Source: Firmicutes bacterium CAG:534 (GTDB taxonomy: Bacteria; Bacillota; Clostridia; Lachnospirales; Lachnospiraceae). From it: a DNA stretch of 14,130 nt. Position numbers and translations under genes: made by a program. The notes below the pieces were generated by a model. The model worked only from the letters and a program-made list of their open reading frames with translations, did no database searches and had not been told where the DNA came from. This document shows positions 6,790 to 13,623 of this stretch, in pieces (within the stretch, counting starts at the first letter, position 1; each line of letters starts with the position of its first letter). The DNA is taken from the NCBI GenBank assembly GCA_000436115.1, contig FR894522.1, forward strand, positions 78,368 to 92,497, written 5' to 3'.

Positions 6790-7697
6790 AAGTCGGTTTT
6801 CTGGAAGTGCTGGTAATCCTTACAGGAATTCCAGTCGCCGCCCCAAATAAAGCCATGCTGCTTAAATAACTTATAACAAAGATCATTTTCATCAATTTTA
6901 TATGGAAAATCAAGGGATCGGTCAGCGTATGTTTTTCCTTCAGAAGGAGAAATATAGGTTTCACCGGTCCCTTTGTAGTCATAAACCACATAGGGATTGT
7001 AGAGGGGATTGATGTCAATGGCACAGCCAAGGGCATGCTTGGAAAGGCTGTCCGTGCCGTCAACCACCCGGTAGTTAAAGCAGGAGGTATTGTTATCCTC
7101 CATGGAGGCAGTGTCATCCCCGTCATATTCATCGATCAGCCTGATCTTTTCAATCTGATATTCATTCTGATAAAGTTCATAGAAAATTTCCAGAAGATCC
7201 TGGGCAATGCCGTAGTTACAGATCAGGTTTCCCGTCTGTACCTGGCCTTCAAAATCATAATGGAGCACAGTTAAGTAACAAAGATCTCCGTAATTTATGG
7301 CAGCTTCCTTTCCGGAGGGCATGATATTGACAGCGGGAACAGTTCCTCCCATAGCTTCCTCTTCCGGGACGGGATAGGAGATCCCGGTGATCCGGGTAAT
7401 GATCTCTTCTGAGAGAGGTTCATAAAAAAAGCCCGGCTCATAGCAGATAGCAGAAAGGCTTTCCGGAGAAGGAATTTCAGGCGTGGCCTCGTCAGGAGCC
7501 GCCGAAGGGGAGGCAGAGGGTGAGGGTGAAGCAAAGGGGGATGGGGATGCTGTTTTCTCAGGGGTGGCATAGGCAAGCTCCGGATTTTCCTGTGCATATT
7601 CGCTGAGGGTCTGTCCGCCGGTAGTGACTCTGACGATCACAGAGCAGACGATAATCATAAGAAGCAAAGCCCCAAAGGGCTTTAACCATTTAGACAT
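6786..7697 (-). CDS. Membrane-anchored M15-family D-Ala-D-Ala carboxypeptidase-like protein
   Basis: A predicted zinc peptidase acting on cell-wall peptides outside the membrane. The 303 residues comprise a signal anchor (about 9-24; no lipobox), a Ser/Pro/Ala low-complexity linker (about 48-78, repeated SPSP/ASPS units) and a C-terminal M15 catalytic domain. The metal-site motifs are present: SKHALGCAID gives H221 and D228, and the C-terminal KDYQHF gives D294 as the candidate catalytic acid and H297 as the third ligand, with GFIWGGDW just before it. This spacing fits the M15B/C (VanY/L-Ala-D-Glu peptidase) group. Whether it cuts D-Ala-D-Ala or another bond cannot be decided. The start is supported by AAAGGAAG on the minus strand (7706-7713). 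It is convergent with the membrane protein gene and divergent from ecfA1. Confidence 0.85.
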   Translation of the reverse strand: MSKWLKPFGALLLMIIVCSVIVRVTTGGQTLSEYAQENPELAYATPEKTASPSPFASPSPSASPSAAPDEATPEIPSPESLSAICYEPGFFYEPLSEEIITRITGISYPVPEEEAMGGTVPAVNIMPSGKEAAINYGDLCYLTVLHYDFEGQVQTGNLICNYGIAQDLLEIFYELYQNEYQIEKIRLIDEYDGDDTASMEDNNTSCFNYRVVDGTDSLSKHALGCAIDINPLYNPYVVYDYKGTGETYISPSEGKTYADRSLDFPYKIDENDLCYKLFKQHGFIWGGDWNSCKDYQHFQKTDF

Positions 7698-7733
7698 AAG
7701 AATACTTCCTTTCCGTTTAAGCTACATGTGATA

Positions 7734-7785
7734 ATGATACGATAAAATACATTCTATTGCAAATGAAAACAATATCCTGTACAAT
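7734..7785. promoter_or_regulatory. Divergent promoter pair sharing a palindromic -35 (TTGCAA)
   Basis: Plus strand: -35 TTGCAA (7757-7762), 17-nt spacer, -10 TACAAT (7780-7785), pointing to ecfA1. Minus strand: the same TTGCAA is its own reverse complement and serves as -35, with a 17-nt spacer and -10 TATCAT (7739-7734), pointing to the M15 peptidase gene. Both -10 boxes match 5 of 6 consensus positions. The arrangement is read directly from the sequence; use of both promoters is inference, and if real the two would compete for polymerase. Confidence 0.5.
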
Positions 7786-7841
7786 AAGTGCAGTAAAAAT
7801 GGGAAAGCTGCGGTATGATCGGCAGAAAGGCATAAAGATCT

Positions 7842-8687
7842 ATGGAAATGGTTCAGACGAAGGATCTTGTTTTTGAATATATCAGAAGAGATGACGAGGG
7901 AAATGTGGAGGGCATTACCAGAGCGATCGACGAGGTAAGCCTTCAGGTGCATCCGGGAGAGTTTATTGCGGTTTTAGGACACAACGGCTCCGGGAAATCC
8001 ACCCTGGCAAAGCATATCAACGCTATTTTATACCCAACAGAAGGAACGGTATGGGTGGATGGCATGGATACCTGTGAAGAGGCAAACCTGTGGAATATCC
8101 GTCAGGAGGCCGGGATGGTCTTTCAAAACCCGGATAACCAGATCATCGGCCAGGTGGTTGAGGAGGACGTAGGGTTTGGCCCCGAAAACTTAGGCGTGCC
8201 CACAAAGGAGATCTGGGAGAGAGTGGAGGAAAGCCTTAAGGCAGTGGGAATGTATGAATTCAGAAAGCATTCGCCCAACAAGCTTTCCGGGGGACAAAAG
8301 CAGCGTGTCTCCATTGCAGGCGTGATCGCCATGCATCCCAAATGTATTGTACTGGATGAGCCTACGGCAATGCTGGATCCAAGTGGAAGGAAGGAAGTGA
8401 TCCGGGCGGTCCGGGCCTTAAACCTGGCAGAGGGGATCACCATCATCCTGATTACACATTATATGGAAGAGATCATTGACGCAGACAGAGTTTTTGTAAT
8501 GGACAAGGGAAAGATTGCCCTGCAGGGAACGCCCCGGGAGGTCTTTGGCCAGGTGGACAGGTTAAAGGAGCTTAGGCTTGATGTTCCCCAGGTGACGCTT
8601 TTAGCCCATGAGCTTAGGGAAAGCGGACTTCCCATACCGGAAGGGATCCTGCGCACGGAAGAGCTGATCCGGGCTTTGGGCTTATAA
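7842..8687 (+). CDS. ecfA1: ECF transporter ATPase subunit EcfA1
   Basis: One of the two ATPases that power energy-coupling-factor importers of vitamins and trace metals. All ABC motifs are present in 281 residues: Walker A GHNGSGKST (46-54), Q-loop Gln95 in MVFQNPDNQ, signature LSGGQKQR (148-155), Walker B CIVLDEP (168-174) with catalytic Glu173, and H-loop His206. The FQNPDNQ Q-loop and TAMLDPSGR D-loop are typical of the EcfA1 (CbiO) subtype, and the C-terminal extension after about 230 is characteristic of EcfA proteins. The start ATG at 7842 has AAAGG at 7826-7830; a second Met two codons on is less well spaced. It is the first gene of the operon and is followed 23 nt later by ecfA2. Confidence 0.95.
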   Translation: MEMVQTKDLVFEYIRRDDEGNVEGITRAIDEVSLQVHPGEFIAVLGHNGSGKSTLAKHINAILYPTEGTVWVDGMDTCEEANLWNIRQEAGMVFQNPDNQIIGQVVEEDVGFGPENLGVPTKEIWERVEESLKAVGMYEFRKHSPNKLSGGQKQRVSIAGVIAMHPKCIVLDEPTAMLDPSGRKEVIRAVRALNLAEGITIILITHYMEEIIDADRVFVMDKGKIALQGTPREVFGQVDRLKELRLDVPQVTLLAHELRESGLPIPEGILRTEELIRALGL

Positions 8688-8710
8688 ATGAGCAGAAAAC
8701 GAGGACAGAA

Positions 8711-9565
8711 ATGGCAGAAATCATACTAGATCATGTAAGCTATGTCTATGAAGAGGGCACAGCAATGGAATATGCAGCGCTTAGGGATATCAATCTGGTG
8801 ATCCCCCAGGGACAGTTTATCGGCCTGATCGGGCATACCGGTTCCGGAAAATCCACCCTGGTGCAGCATCTGAACGGACTTTTAAAGCCAACCGGCGGAA
8901 ACGTATATTTTGGCGGTGCGGATATCCATGACAGTGATTACAACAAAAAGGAATTAAGAAGCAAGGTAGGACTTGTGTTTCAATACCCGGAGCATCAGCT
9001 TTTTGAGGTGGATGTGTTTTCTGATGTATGCTTTGGCCCTAAGAATATGGGACTGGATCAAAAGGAAACCCAGCTTCGGGCTTATGCGGCGCTGAAGCAG
9101 GTGGGGCTGGAGGATGAGTACTTTTATCAGTCGCCCTTTGATCTTTCCGGGGGACAGAAGAGAAGAGTTGCCATTGCAGGAGTTCTGGCAATGAAGCCGG
9201 AGGTGCTTGTGCTGGACGAGCCCACGGCGGGCCTGGATCCTAAGGGCAGGGATGAGATCCTGGATCAGATCGCAAAGCTCCGGGAGGAAACCGGCATGAC
9301 GGTGATCCTGGTATCTCACAGCATGGAGGATGTGGCCAGATATGTGGACCGCATTATTGTGATGAATAAGGGACAGGTGCTTTATGATGATGTGCCCAGA
9401 GAGGTGTTCCATCATTATAAGGAATTAGAGCGGGTAGGGCTGGCGGCGCCCCAGATCACCTACATCATGCACGCCCTGAGGGAAAAGGGACTTCTGGTGG
9501 ATACGGATATTACTACGGTAGAGGAAGCCAGAGAGGCCATTTTGAAAGCGCTTGGCAGGAAATAG
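8711..9565 (+). CDS. ecfA2: ECF transporter ATPase subunit EcfA2
   Basis: Second ATPase of the EcfA1-EcfA2 heterodimer. 284 residues with Walker A GHTGSGKST (41-49), Q-loop Gln91 in the EcfA2-type FQYPEHQLFE segment, signature LSGGQKRR (145-152), Walker B VLVLDEP (165-171) with Glu170, the D-loop TAGLDPKGR and H-loop His203. The Q-loop YPEHQLF versus NPDNQ in the neighbour separates the two subtypes. It lies between ecfA1 and ecfT with short gaps (23 and 18 nt), so the three are made together. The Shine-Dalgarno (GAGGA about 8700) is modest. Confidence 0.95.
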   Translation: MAEIILDHVSYVYEEGTAMEYAALRDINLVIPQGQFIGLIGHTGSGKSTLVQHLNGLLKPTGGNVYFGGADIHDSDYNKKELRSKVGLVFQYPEHQLFEVDVFSDVCFGPKNMGLDQKETQLRAYAALKQVGLEDEYFYQSPFDLSGGQKRRVAIAGVLAMKPEVLVLDEPTAGLDPKGRDEILDQIAKLREETGMTVILVSHSMEDVARYVDRIIVMNKGQVLYDDVPREVFHHYKELERVGLAAPQITYIMHALREKGLLVDTDITTVEEAREAILKALGRK

Positions 9566-9583
9566 AGAAAGGCATCAGATGAC

Positions 9584-10387
9584 ATGTTACGCGATATTAC
9601 ATTAGGACAATATTATCAGACCGAGTCGGTGATCCACAGACTGGATCCCAGGGTAAAGCTGGTTACAACGATCTGCTTTATCATTTCGCTGTTCATAGTA
9701 GATAACTGGATCGGCTATCTGATCGCCATCCTGTTTCTGGCGCTGGTGATCAGACTTTCCAGGGTTCCCGTAAAATTTATGGTTCGGGGAATGAAATCCA
9801 TTTTGTTTCTGCTGATCGTAGCCGGATGCTTTAATCTGTTTCTCACACCCGGAGAGGTGCTTGTAAGCTTCTGGAAGCTGAAGATCACAAAGGAGGGGAT
9901 CTTTCTGGCCTCCTTTATGGCGCTGCGCCTGATCCTTCTGATCATGGGCTCCTCGGTGATGACGCTGACCACAACGCCAAATCAGCTTACGGACGGCCTG
10001 GAAAAGCTGCTCGGCCCCTTAAAGCATCTGCGGGTGCCGGTGCATGAGATCGCCATGATGATGTCCATAGCGCTGCGCTTTATTCCCATTCTGATGGAAG
10101 AAACGGATAAGATCATGAAAGCCCAGATTGCCAGAGGTGCGGACTTTGAAAGCGGCAATCTGATCAAGAAGGCAAAGAGCCTGGTTCCTCTTTTGGTGCC
10201 GTTATTTATTTCTGCTTTCCGCAGGGCCAATGATCTTGCCATGGCCATGGAGGCCAGATGTTATCGGGGTGGGGAGCACAGAACCAAGATGAAGCCGCTG
10301 ATCTACCGGAAAAGAGACTGGTGCGCTTATGGCGCAGTGCTGGTTTATCTGGCAGTGATCGTAGTATTTGGAAAAATTTTATTTTAA
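9584..10387 (+). CDS. ecfT: ECF transporter transmembrane subunit EcfT
   Basis: Membrane coupling protein that transmits ATPase movement to exchangeable substrate-binding S components. 267 residues with five or six hydrophobic segments (about 24-40, 43-57, 70-88, 105-127, 196-212, 246-264). Two coupling-helix signatures face the ATPases: IARGAD (about 182-187) and EARCYRGG (about 223-230). The second has Cys where many EcfT proteins have Gly (ARG), a known kind of variation. No S-component gene lies next to the module, so this is a group II (shared) ECF system whose S subunits are elsewhere. The start ATG at 9584 follows AAAGG at 9568-9571. The stop is 13 nt before truA. Confidence 0.95.
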   Translation: MLRDITLGQYYQTESVIHRLDPRVKLVTTICFIISLFIVDNWIGYLIAILFLALVIRLSRVPVKFMVRGMKSILFLLIVAGCFNLFLTPGEVLVSFWKLKITKEGIFLASFMALRLILLIMGSSVMTLTTTPNQLTDGLEKLLGPLKHLRVPVHEIAMMMSIALRFIPILMEETDKIMKAQIARGADFESGNLIKKAKSLVPLLVPLFISAFRRANDLAMAMEARCYRGGEHRTKMKPLIYRKRDWCAYGAVLVYLAVIVVFGKILF

Positions 10388-10400
10388 AAGGTCGGTATCA

Positions 10401-11138
10401 ATGAAACGAATCAAGCTGGTGGTTGCTTATGACGGAACCGCCTATCACGGGTGGCAGCTTCAGCCGGGAGCGCCTACCATAGAAGGAGAACTGAATAAGG
10501 CGCTTAGCAGGCTGCTTGGGGAGCAGATCAAGGTCATTGGGGCAAGCCGCACAGACTCGGGGGTACATGCCCTTGGGAATGTGGCTGTTTTTGATACGGA
10601 ATGCAGGATACCCGCAGAGAAGCTTTCCTATGCCCTGAACCAGAAGCTACCGGAGGATATCAGGATCCAAAGCTCCTGTGAGGTGGAGCCGGACTTCCAT
10701 CCCCGGCATTGCAGCAGCCGCAAGACCTATGAATACCGGATCCTGTGCAGGGAATTTCCACAGCCTGTAAAGCGTCTGTACAGCTATTTCACTTATCATA
10801 AGCTGGATGTAAAAAGGATGCAGGAGGCCGCAGCTTATCTGGTGGGAGAGCATGATTTTAAAAGCTTCTGTTCTGTAAATACCGTAGTAGAAAGCACCGT
10901 CCGCAGACTTGACAGCGTGGCGGTGGAAGAACAGGGAGAAGAGATCGTGATCCGGGTCAGGGGAAACGGTTTCCTTTATAATATGGTCAGGATCATTGCA
11001 GGAACCCTGATGGAAGTGGGAATGGGAAAGACAGAGCCGGAAGAGCTTCCGGGGATTTTAAATGCCTTAGACCGCCAGGCCGCAGGGCCTACGGCACCGG
11101 CCTGCGGACTGACGCTTGTTCAATATGAATTTCTTTAA
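10401..11138 (+). CDS. truA: tRNA pseudouridine synthase A
   Basis: TruA converts uridines 38-40 of the tRNA anticodon stem to pseudouridine. 245 residues, with YDGTAYHGWQLQP near the start, the catalytic Asp52 in GASRTDSGVHALGN, the SRKTYEYRI block (about 101-117), HDFKSFCS (about 151-158) and the C-terminal RGNGFLYNMVRIIAGTLMEVG motif, so it appears complete. A longer reading from 10368 would overlap ecfT; the ATG at 10401 is chosen because family N-termini begin MKRIKLVVAYDG and AAAAGG precedes it. truA following the ECF genes is the usual Firmicute order. The rplM-rpsI pair that commonly comes next is absent here; a converging gene remnant begins 6 nt after the stop. Confidence 0.97.
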   Translation: MKRIKLVVAYDGTAYHGWQLQPGAPTIEGELNKALSRLLGEQIKVIGASRTDSGVHALGNVAVFDTECRIPAEKLSYALNQKLPEDIRIQSSCEVEPDFHPRHCSSRKTYEYRILCREFPQPVKRLYSYFTYHKLDVKRMQEAAAYLVGEHDFKSFCSVNTVVESTVRRLDSVAVEEQGEEIVIRVRGNGFLYNMVRIIAGTLMEVGMGKTEPEELPGILNALDRQAAGPTAPACGLTLVQYEFL

Positions 11139-11144
11139 ATTACT

Positions 11145-11363
11145 TTATCCAAGGACCGTACCGTCTGCAAGGGTAATGGTATAGCCATTATAGAGAATGG
11201 TTCCCTCGCAGGTAAGGGAGGAGAGAGTACAGTCCCCTGTAAGGGTGAAGGTACAGCCTTCCTCAATGGTAAGCACGGCATGATCTTCCGTAGTTACGCC
11301 GCCATCTTCATTGTCCACAATATGGATGGCGCCGGTAAGGGTGTTATAACCTATAAGCGTCTT
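11145..11363 (-). pseudogene. C-terminal remnant of a beta-rich surface/carbohydrate-binding-type protein
   Basis: The minus strand is open from 11363 to a TAA at 11147-11145 and encodes about 72 residues ending TLSSLTCEGTILYNGY-TITLADGTVLG. The repeated Thr/Gly strands (LTIEEGCTFTLTGDC) look like the last rungs of a beta-helix, as in secreted proteins of Lachnospiraceae with carbohydrate-binding or right-handed beta-helix domains. No start or upstream part exists: the frame stops (TGA) at 11366-11364, exactly where similarity would need to continue and where plus-strand membrane-protein sequence begins. Codon-level sense of the frame supports a genuine coding remnant; the precise family is uncertain. 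Confidence 0.55.
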
Positions 11364-11753
11364 TCATGAAGAAGATGTAAAGAAGCGAGTAGTGGTATTG
11401 GGGTATATCACAGAGAAAGAATTAAAGAAGCGATGTGCACTTTCAGGAATTGGATTGTTTGTTCCTATGTTAATCTTTGTACCCATAATGGTATACTGTA
11501 TCAATGGAGCATCCGATTTTTGGAGTGCATTTTGGCAGATGACAGCAATCTTTATGATAGGAAATATATTTGACCGTCTTTTCATAGATGAATTTTGGGT
11601 TGGACATACAAAAGCTTGGTTGATTCCAGGGACTGAAGATTTAATGCCATATATTCCAGTAAAGGTAAAAATCAAAAATGGGTTGGTACTCTCATTATGT
11701 TTCCTTTACTTTCAGCTATAATTGGTGGAGCAGTTACATTTTTTACTAAGTAA
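11362..11753 (+). pseudogene. Membrane protein remnant, 5'-truncated and frameshifted
   Basis: The plus strand encodes FHEEDVKKRVVVLGYITEKELKKRC, then two hydrophobic helices (around GIGLFVPMLIFVPIMVYCI and AFWQMTAIFMIGNIFDRLFI), then the segment WVGHTKAWLIPGTEDLMPYIP. This last pattern recurs, in my memory, in uncharacterised clostridial integral membrane proteins. The apparent frame runs off at 11721 with an implausible end. Shifting by one base in the A5 run at 11674-11678 restores KWVGTLIMFPLLSAIIGG followed by AVTFFTK and a stop at 11751-11753, a good third membrane helix. So one A seems to be missing. The N-terminal half is also gone at the junction near 11360. An open frame from GTG 11392 exists but is not a true start. 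Confidence 0.6.
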
Positions 11754-11765
11754 TACAACGGAAAA

Positions 11766-11810
11766 ATTCAGGCTTTTGGTTAGTCTGAAAGCATGCAAGA
11801 ATTTGAAGTT
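11766..11810 (+). repeat. Cassette-boundary repeat, copy R1 (diverged)
   Basis: A 45-nt element about 76% identical (34/45) to R2 and R3. It has an 8-bp hairpin (11767-11774 with 11782-11789, 7-nt loop), a GCATGC palindrome at 11791-11796 and then the GAATTTGAA motif. It begins 12 nt after the stop of the preceding membrane-protein remnant and lies 121 nt before the epimerase start. Differences from R2/R3 in the stem keep base pairing. Confidence 0.75.
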
Positions 11811-11931
11811 TCACTTGAGGTATTTTGAAGGATTTAATAACTGCTATATCTTGTTATAAAAATCTCTACAAACTATTGAAAACATTAAAGTTAAGGGAAA
11901 GAAAAAATTAAACTTGAAGGAGAAGTAAAAA

Positions 11932-12507
11932 ATGAGTTTACATATTGAGCCTTTTGCGGTGAATGATTCTAACATTGAAGGACTTAAAATAATCAGTGCC
12001 AAAATGTCAACCGATGACCGTGGAACTGTTCGTGAATTGTTTCGTGGTAGCATATATTTTGAAGTTCTTCCGAAGACTGTAACAGGATGGAAGCAGATTA
12101 ACTTAACCAGAACTAAGAAGGGAGCTGTTCGTGGACTTCATGGCGAGGCGATGTCCAAATTAGTTACTGTAGCTTATGGCTCTGTTTTCGGTGCGTATGT
12201 TGATACAAGACCGGACAGTAAGACTTTCGGTGCTGTTCAGACTGTACATATTACACCTGGCGTTCAAGTATTTGTGCCACAAGGCGTATGTAATGGTTTT
12301 CAGGCACTGGAAGATACAGAATATCTATATTTCTTTGACAATGAATGGGCTCCTGGAATGCCCGGTACAGCACTTTGTCCGTTGGATCCTGAACTTGATA
12401 TCAAGTGGCCGATTCCTATTGAGACTAGTGATTTTAATCAGATTTCTGAGAAGGATTCTAAGGCTCCAACTCTTAAGGAGCTTCGTAAGACTCTAGGGAT
12501 GAATTAA
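11932..12507 (+). CDS. dTDP-4-dehydrorhamnose 3,5-epimerase family protein
   Basis: An RmlC-type cupin of 191 residues, a family that epimerises C3 and/or C5 of nucleotide-linked 4-keto-6-deoxy sugars for surface polysaccharides. Visible family blocks: DDRGTVRELFRG (28-39), QINLTRTKKGAVRGLHGE (55-72) with His70 as the likely catalytic base, YVDTRPDSKTFG (89-100), VFVPQGVCNGFQALED (113-128) and the C-terminal LDPELDIKWPIP. The usual HGF after the proline strand is NGF here, a variant I associate with the less-studied branch of the family, so the substrate may not be dTDP-4-keto-rhamnose. No rmlA/B/D partners are nearby. GGAG at about 11920-11923 precedes the ATG. It is flanked by repeats R1 and R2. 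Confidence 0.85.
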   Translation: MSLHIEPFAVNDSNIEGLKIISAKMSTDDRGTVRELFRGSIYFEVLPKTVTGWKQINLTRTKKGAVRGLHGEAMSKLVTVAYGSVFGAYVDTRPDSKTFGAVQTVHITPGVQVFVPQGVCNGFQALEDTEYLYFFDNEWAPGMPGTALCPLDPELDIKWPIPIETSDFNQISEKDSKAPTLKELRKTLGMN

Positions 12508-12574
12508 GCAAACAATAGTTTCATTTTGAGCTGTTTTATCTCCATAGAATTTCTCACAGCTGGCAATATCTACC

Positions 12575-12583
12575 TGATATAAT
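12575..12583 (+). promoter_or_regulatory. Possible extended -10 promoter upstream of R2 and the GNAT gene
   Basis: TGATATAAT (extended -10 with perfect TATAAT at 12578-12583) lies in the 164-nt gap after the epimerase gene, about 90 nt ahead of repeat R2. No good -35 is seen. The same gap holds a weak AGCTGT/ACAGCT inverted repeat around 12531-12560 and nothing else I can name. If active, R2 would be in the 5' leader of the GNAT transcript. Confidence 0.3.
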
Positions 12584-12671
12584 AAAGGAAAGTGAAAATT
12601 ACATAGCTTTTTGATACAAATGGGTTGTATAAAATTGCTATTATGGTTTTTGATTTATAGAGAAAAGAAAA

Positions 12672-12716
12672 TTTCAGTCTTCCGGTGAGATTGAAAGCGC
12701 GCATGAATTTGAATTT
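12672..12716 (+). repeat. Cassette-boundary repeat, copy R2
   Basis: A 45-nt element identical base for base to R3. A 9-bp stem (12672-12680 with 12688-12696, one G-T pair) closes the 7-nt loop TCCGGTG. It is followed by the self-complementary GCGCGC (12697-12702) and ATGAATTTGAATTT. It lies 164 nt after the epimerase stop and 30 nt before the GNAT start, with the ribosome binding site in the unique sequence just downstream. Confidence 0.85.
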
Positions 12717-12746
12717 GTGCGACCGATTACAGGAAGGAGAAGGATA

Positions 12747-13214
12747 ATGGCTATCACATTAAAGAAAGCAACGAGAGAAGATATAGAAACCATCTGGAAA
12801 ATGCAAGTAGAGGCATTTACAGAGCTTTTAGATGAATATCAAGATTTCGATATGAGTCCGGCAACTGAAAGCTTAGAAAAAATAATCGCTAAATTTGAAC
12901 AGCCTTGGACAACTTATTATTATATCGTTGAGAATGATATAGTTGTTGGCGCAGTACGAATAGTTAATAAAAACGATGGAAGTAGAAAAAGAATTTCGCC
13001 AATTTGGATTATGGGTGAATTTCGCAATAAAGGATATGCTCAACAAGCAATGATTGAACTTGAAAATATATATGGTTCTGACCATTGGTGTTTGGATACA
13101 ATTTTACAAGAAAAGGGAAATCTACATCTATATGAGAAAATGGGATATGTTCAAACTGGAAAGGTTGAGCATATAAACGAAAAAATGGATATAGTATTCT
13201 ATGAAAAAAATTGA
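12747..13214 (+). CDS. GNAT family N-acetyltransferase
   Basis: 155 residues with the GNAT order: beta1-alpha1 (ITLKKATREDIETIWKMQVEAF), central strands (YYYIVENDIVVGAVRIV, about 56-72), motif A carrying the acetyl-CoA loop RNKGYAQQAM in IWIMGEFRNKGYAQQ (about 87-101), and motif B-like NLHLYEKMGYVQTGKVEHIN near the C-terminus. The substrate is unknown. The start is the ATG at 12747 preceded by AAGGAG; a GTG at 12717 in frame lies directly on the end of repeat R2 and would add a non-family basic peptide, so it is rejected. The gene is AT-richer than the ribosomal and ECF genes. Its stop is 21 nt before repeat R3, so it forms a compact unit bounded by identical repeats. Confidence 0.9.
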   Translation: MAITLKKATREDIETIWKMQVEAFTELLDEYQDFDMSPATESLEKIIAKFEQPWTTYYYIVENDIVVGAVRIVNKNDGSRKRISPIWIMGEFRNKGYAQQAMIELENIYGSDHWCLDTILQEKGNLHLYEKMGYVQTGKVEHINEKMDIVFYEKN

Positions 13215-13235
13215 CGAAGAAATCAGACAGACAAC

Positions 13236-13280
13236 TTTCAGTCTTCCGGTGAGATTGAAAGCGCGCATGAATTTGAATTT
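13236..13280 (+). repeat. Cassette-boundary repeat, copy R3
   Basis: Identical over 45 nt to R2, in the same orientation. Hairpin 13236-13244 with 13252-13260, GCGCGC at 13261-13266 and the GAATTTGAATTT tail. It starts 21 nt after the GNAT stop and ends 12 nt before the next ATG, so the GGAGG ribosome binding site (13283-13287) directly abuts it. Confidence 0.85.
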
Positions 13281-13292
13281 TACGGAGGAATT

Positions 13293-13622
13293 ATGGACAA
13301 GAAAAAGTATTGGATAATCCGATTATTCTTTGTGCTTTTTACAATATCCGTATCTGTTGCAATACTTCCTTGTGGAATAATAAATGTTCATGGCTTATTT
13401 GGTGAGATAACCACATATGTAGTGGTCGAAGATAAAGAACAAGAAATTGTCAGTATCGAAGACGTAGACCATAAAAAAGTCCAAACTGTAAAAGGCAGAA
13501 ACATTCTCAATATTTGGTTAGAAATTCTGATAACGGTTGTATGCATCAGCTTTTGTGCTAATTTAATCCAACTACCACGAGGAGATACCATAGTTACATT
13601 AAAGGTTCGCATGGACGATTAA
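13293..13622 (+). CDS. Small two-helix membrane protein of unknown function
   Basis: 109 residues. TM helix 1 at about 7-28, an external or periplasm-type loop of about 40 residues (VVVEDKEQEIVSIEDVDHKK), TM helix 2 at about 72-92, and a short tail QLPRGDTIVTLKVRMDD. The tail looks like a conserved motif and not random sequence, but I cannot name a family. Start ATG at 13293 with GGAGG 5 nt upstream, directly behind repeat R3. The next gene starts 38 nt after its stop. The low GC and lack of relation to its neighbours fit a mobile accessory gene. Confidence 0.65.
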   Translation: MDKKKYWIIRLFFVLFTISVSVAILPCGIINVHGLFGEITTYVVVEDKEQEIVSIEDVDHKKVQTVKGRNILNIWLEILITVVCISFCANLIQLPRGDTIVTLKVRMDD

Positions 13623-13623
13623 A

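Noticed and set aside
7698..7841. Riboswitch ahead of the ECF operon
   Set aside because: Only about 50 nt lie between the predicted transcription start and ecfA1, with no stable fold or known aptamer motif visible.
10368..10400. Longer TruA from an ATG at 10368
   Set aside because: It overlaps the end of ecfT and family N-termini begin at the MKRIKLVVAYDG methionine (10401).
12717..12746. GTG start extending the GNAT protein upstream
   Set aside because: The extension lies directly on the end of the repeat, gives a basic non-family peptide, and the ATG at 12747 has a good AAGGAG.
11766..13280. Repeats as integron attC sites
   Set aside because: No GTTRRRY/RYYYAAC core pair flanks the hairpins, the elements are shorter than most attC sites and lack extrahelical-base architecture that I can recognise, and no integrase is in the window. 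The resemblance is only in layout.
11766..13280. Repeats as a CRISPR array
   Set aside because: Only three copies, 560-910 nt apart, with genes between them; no short uniform spacers and no cas genes.
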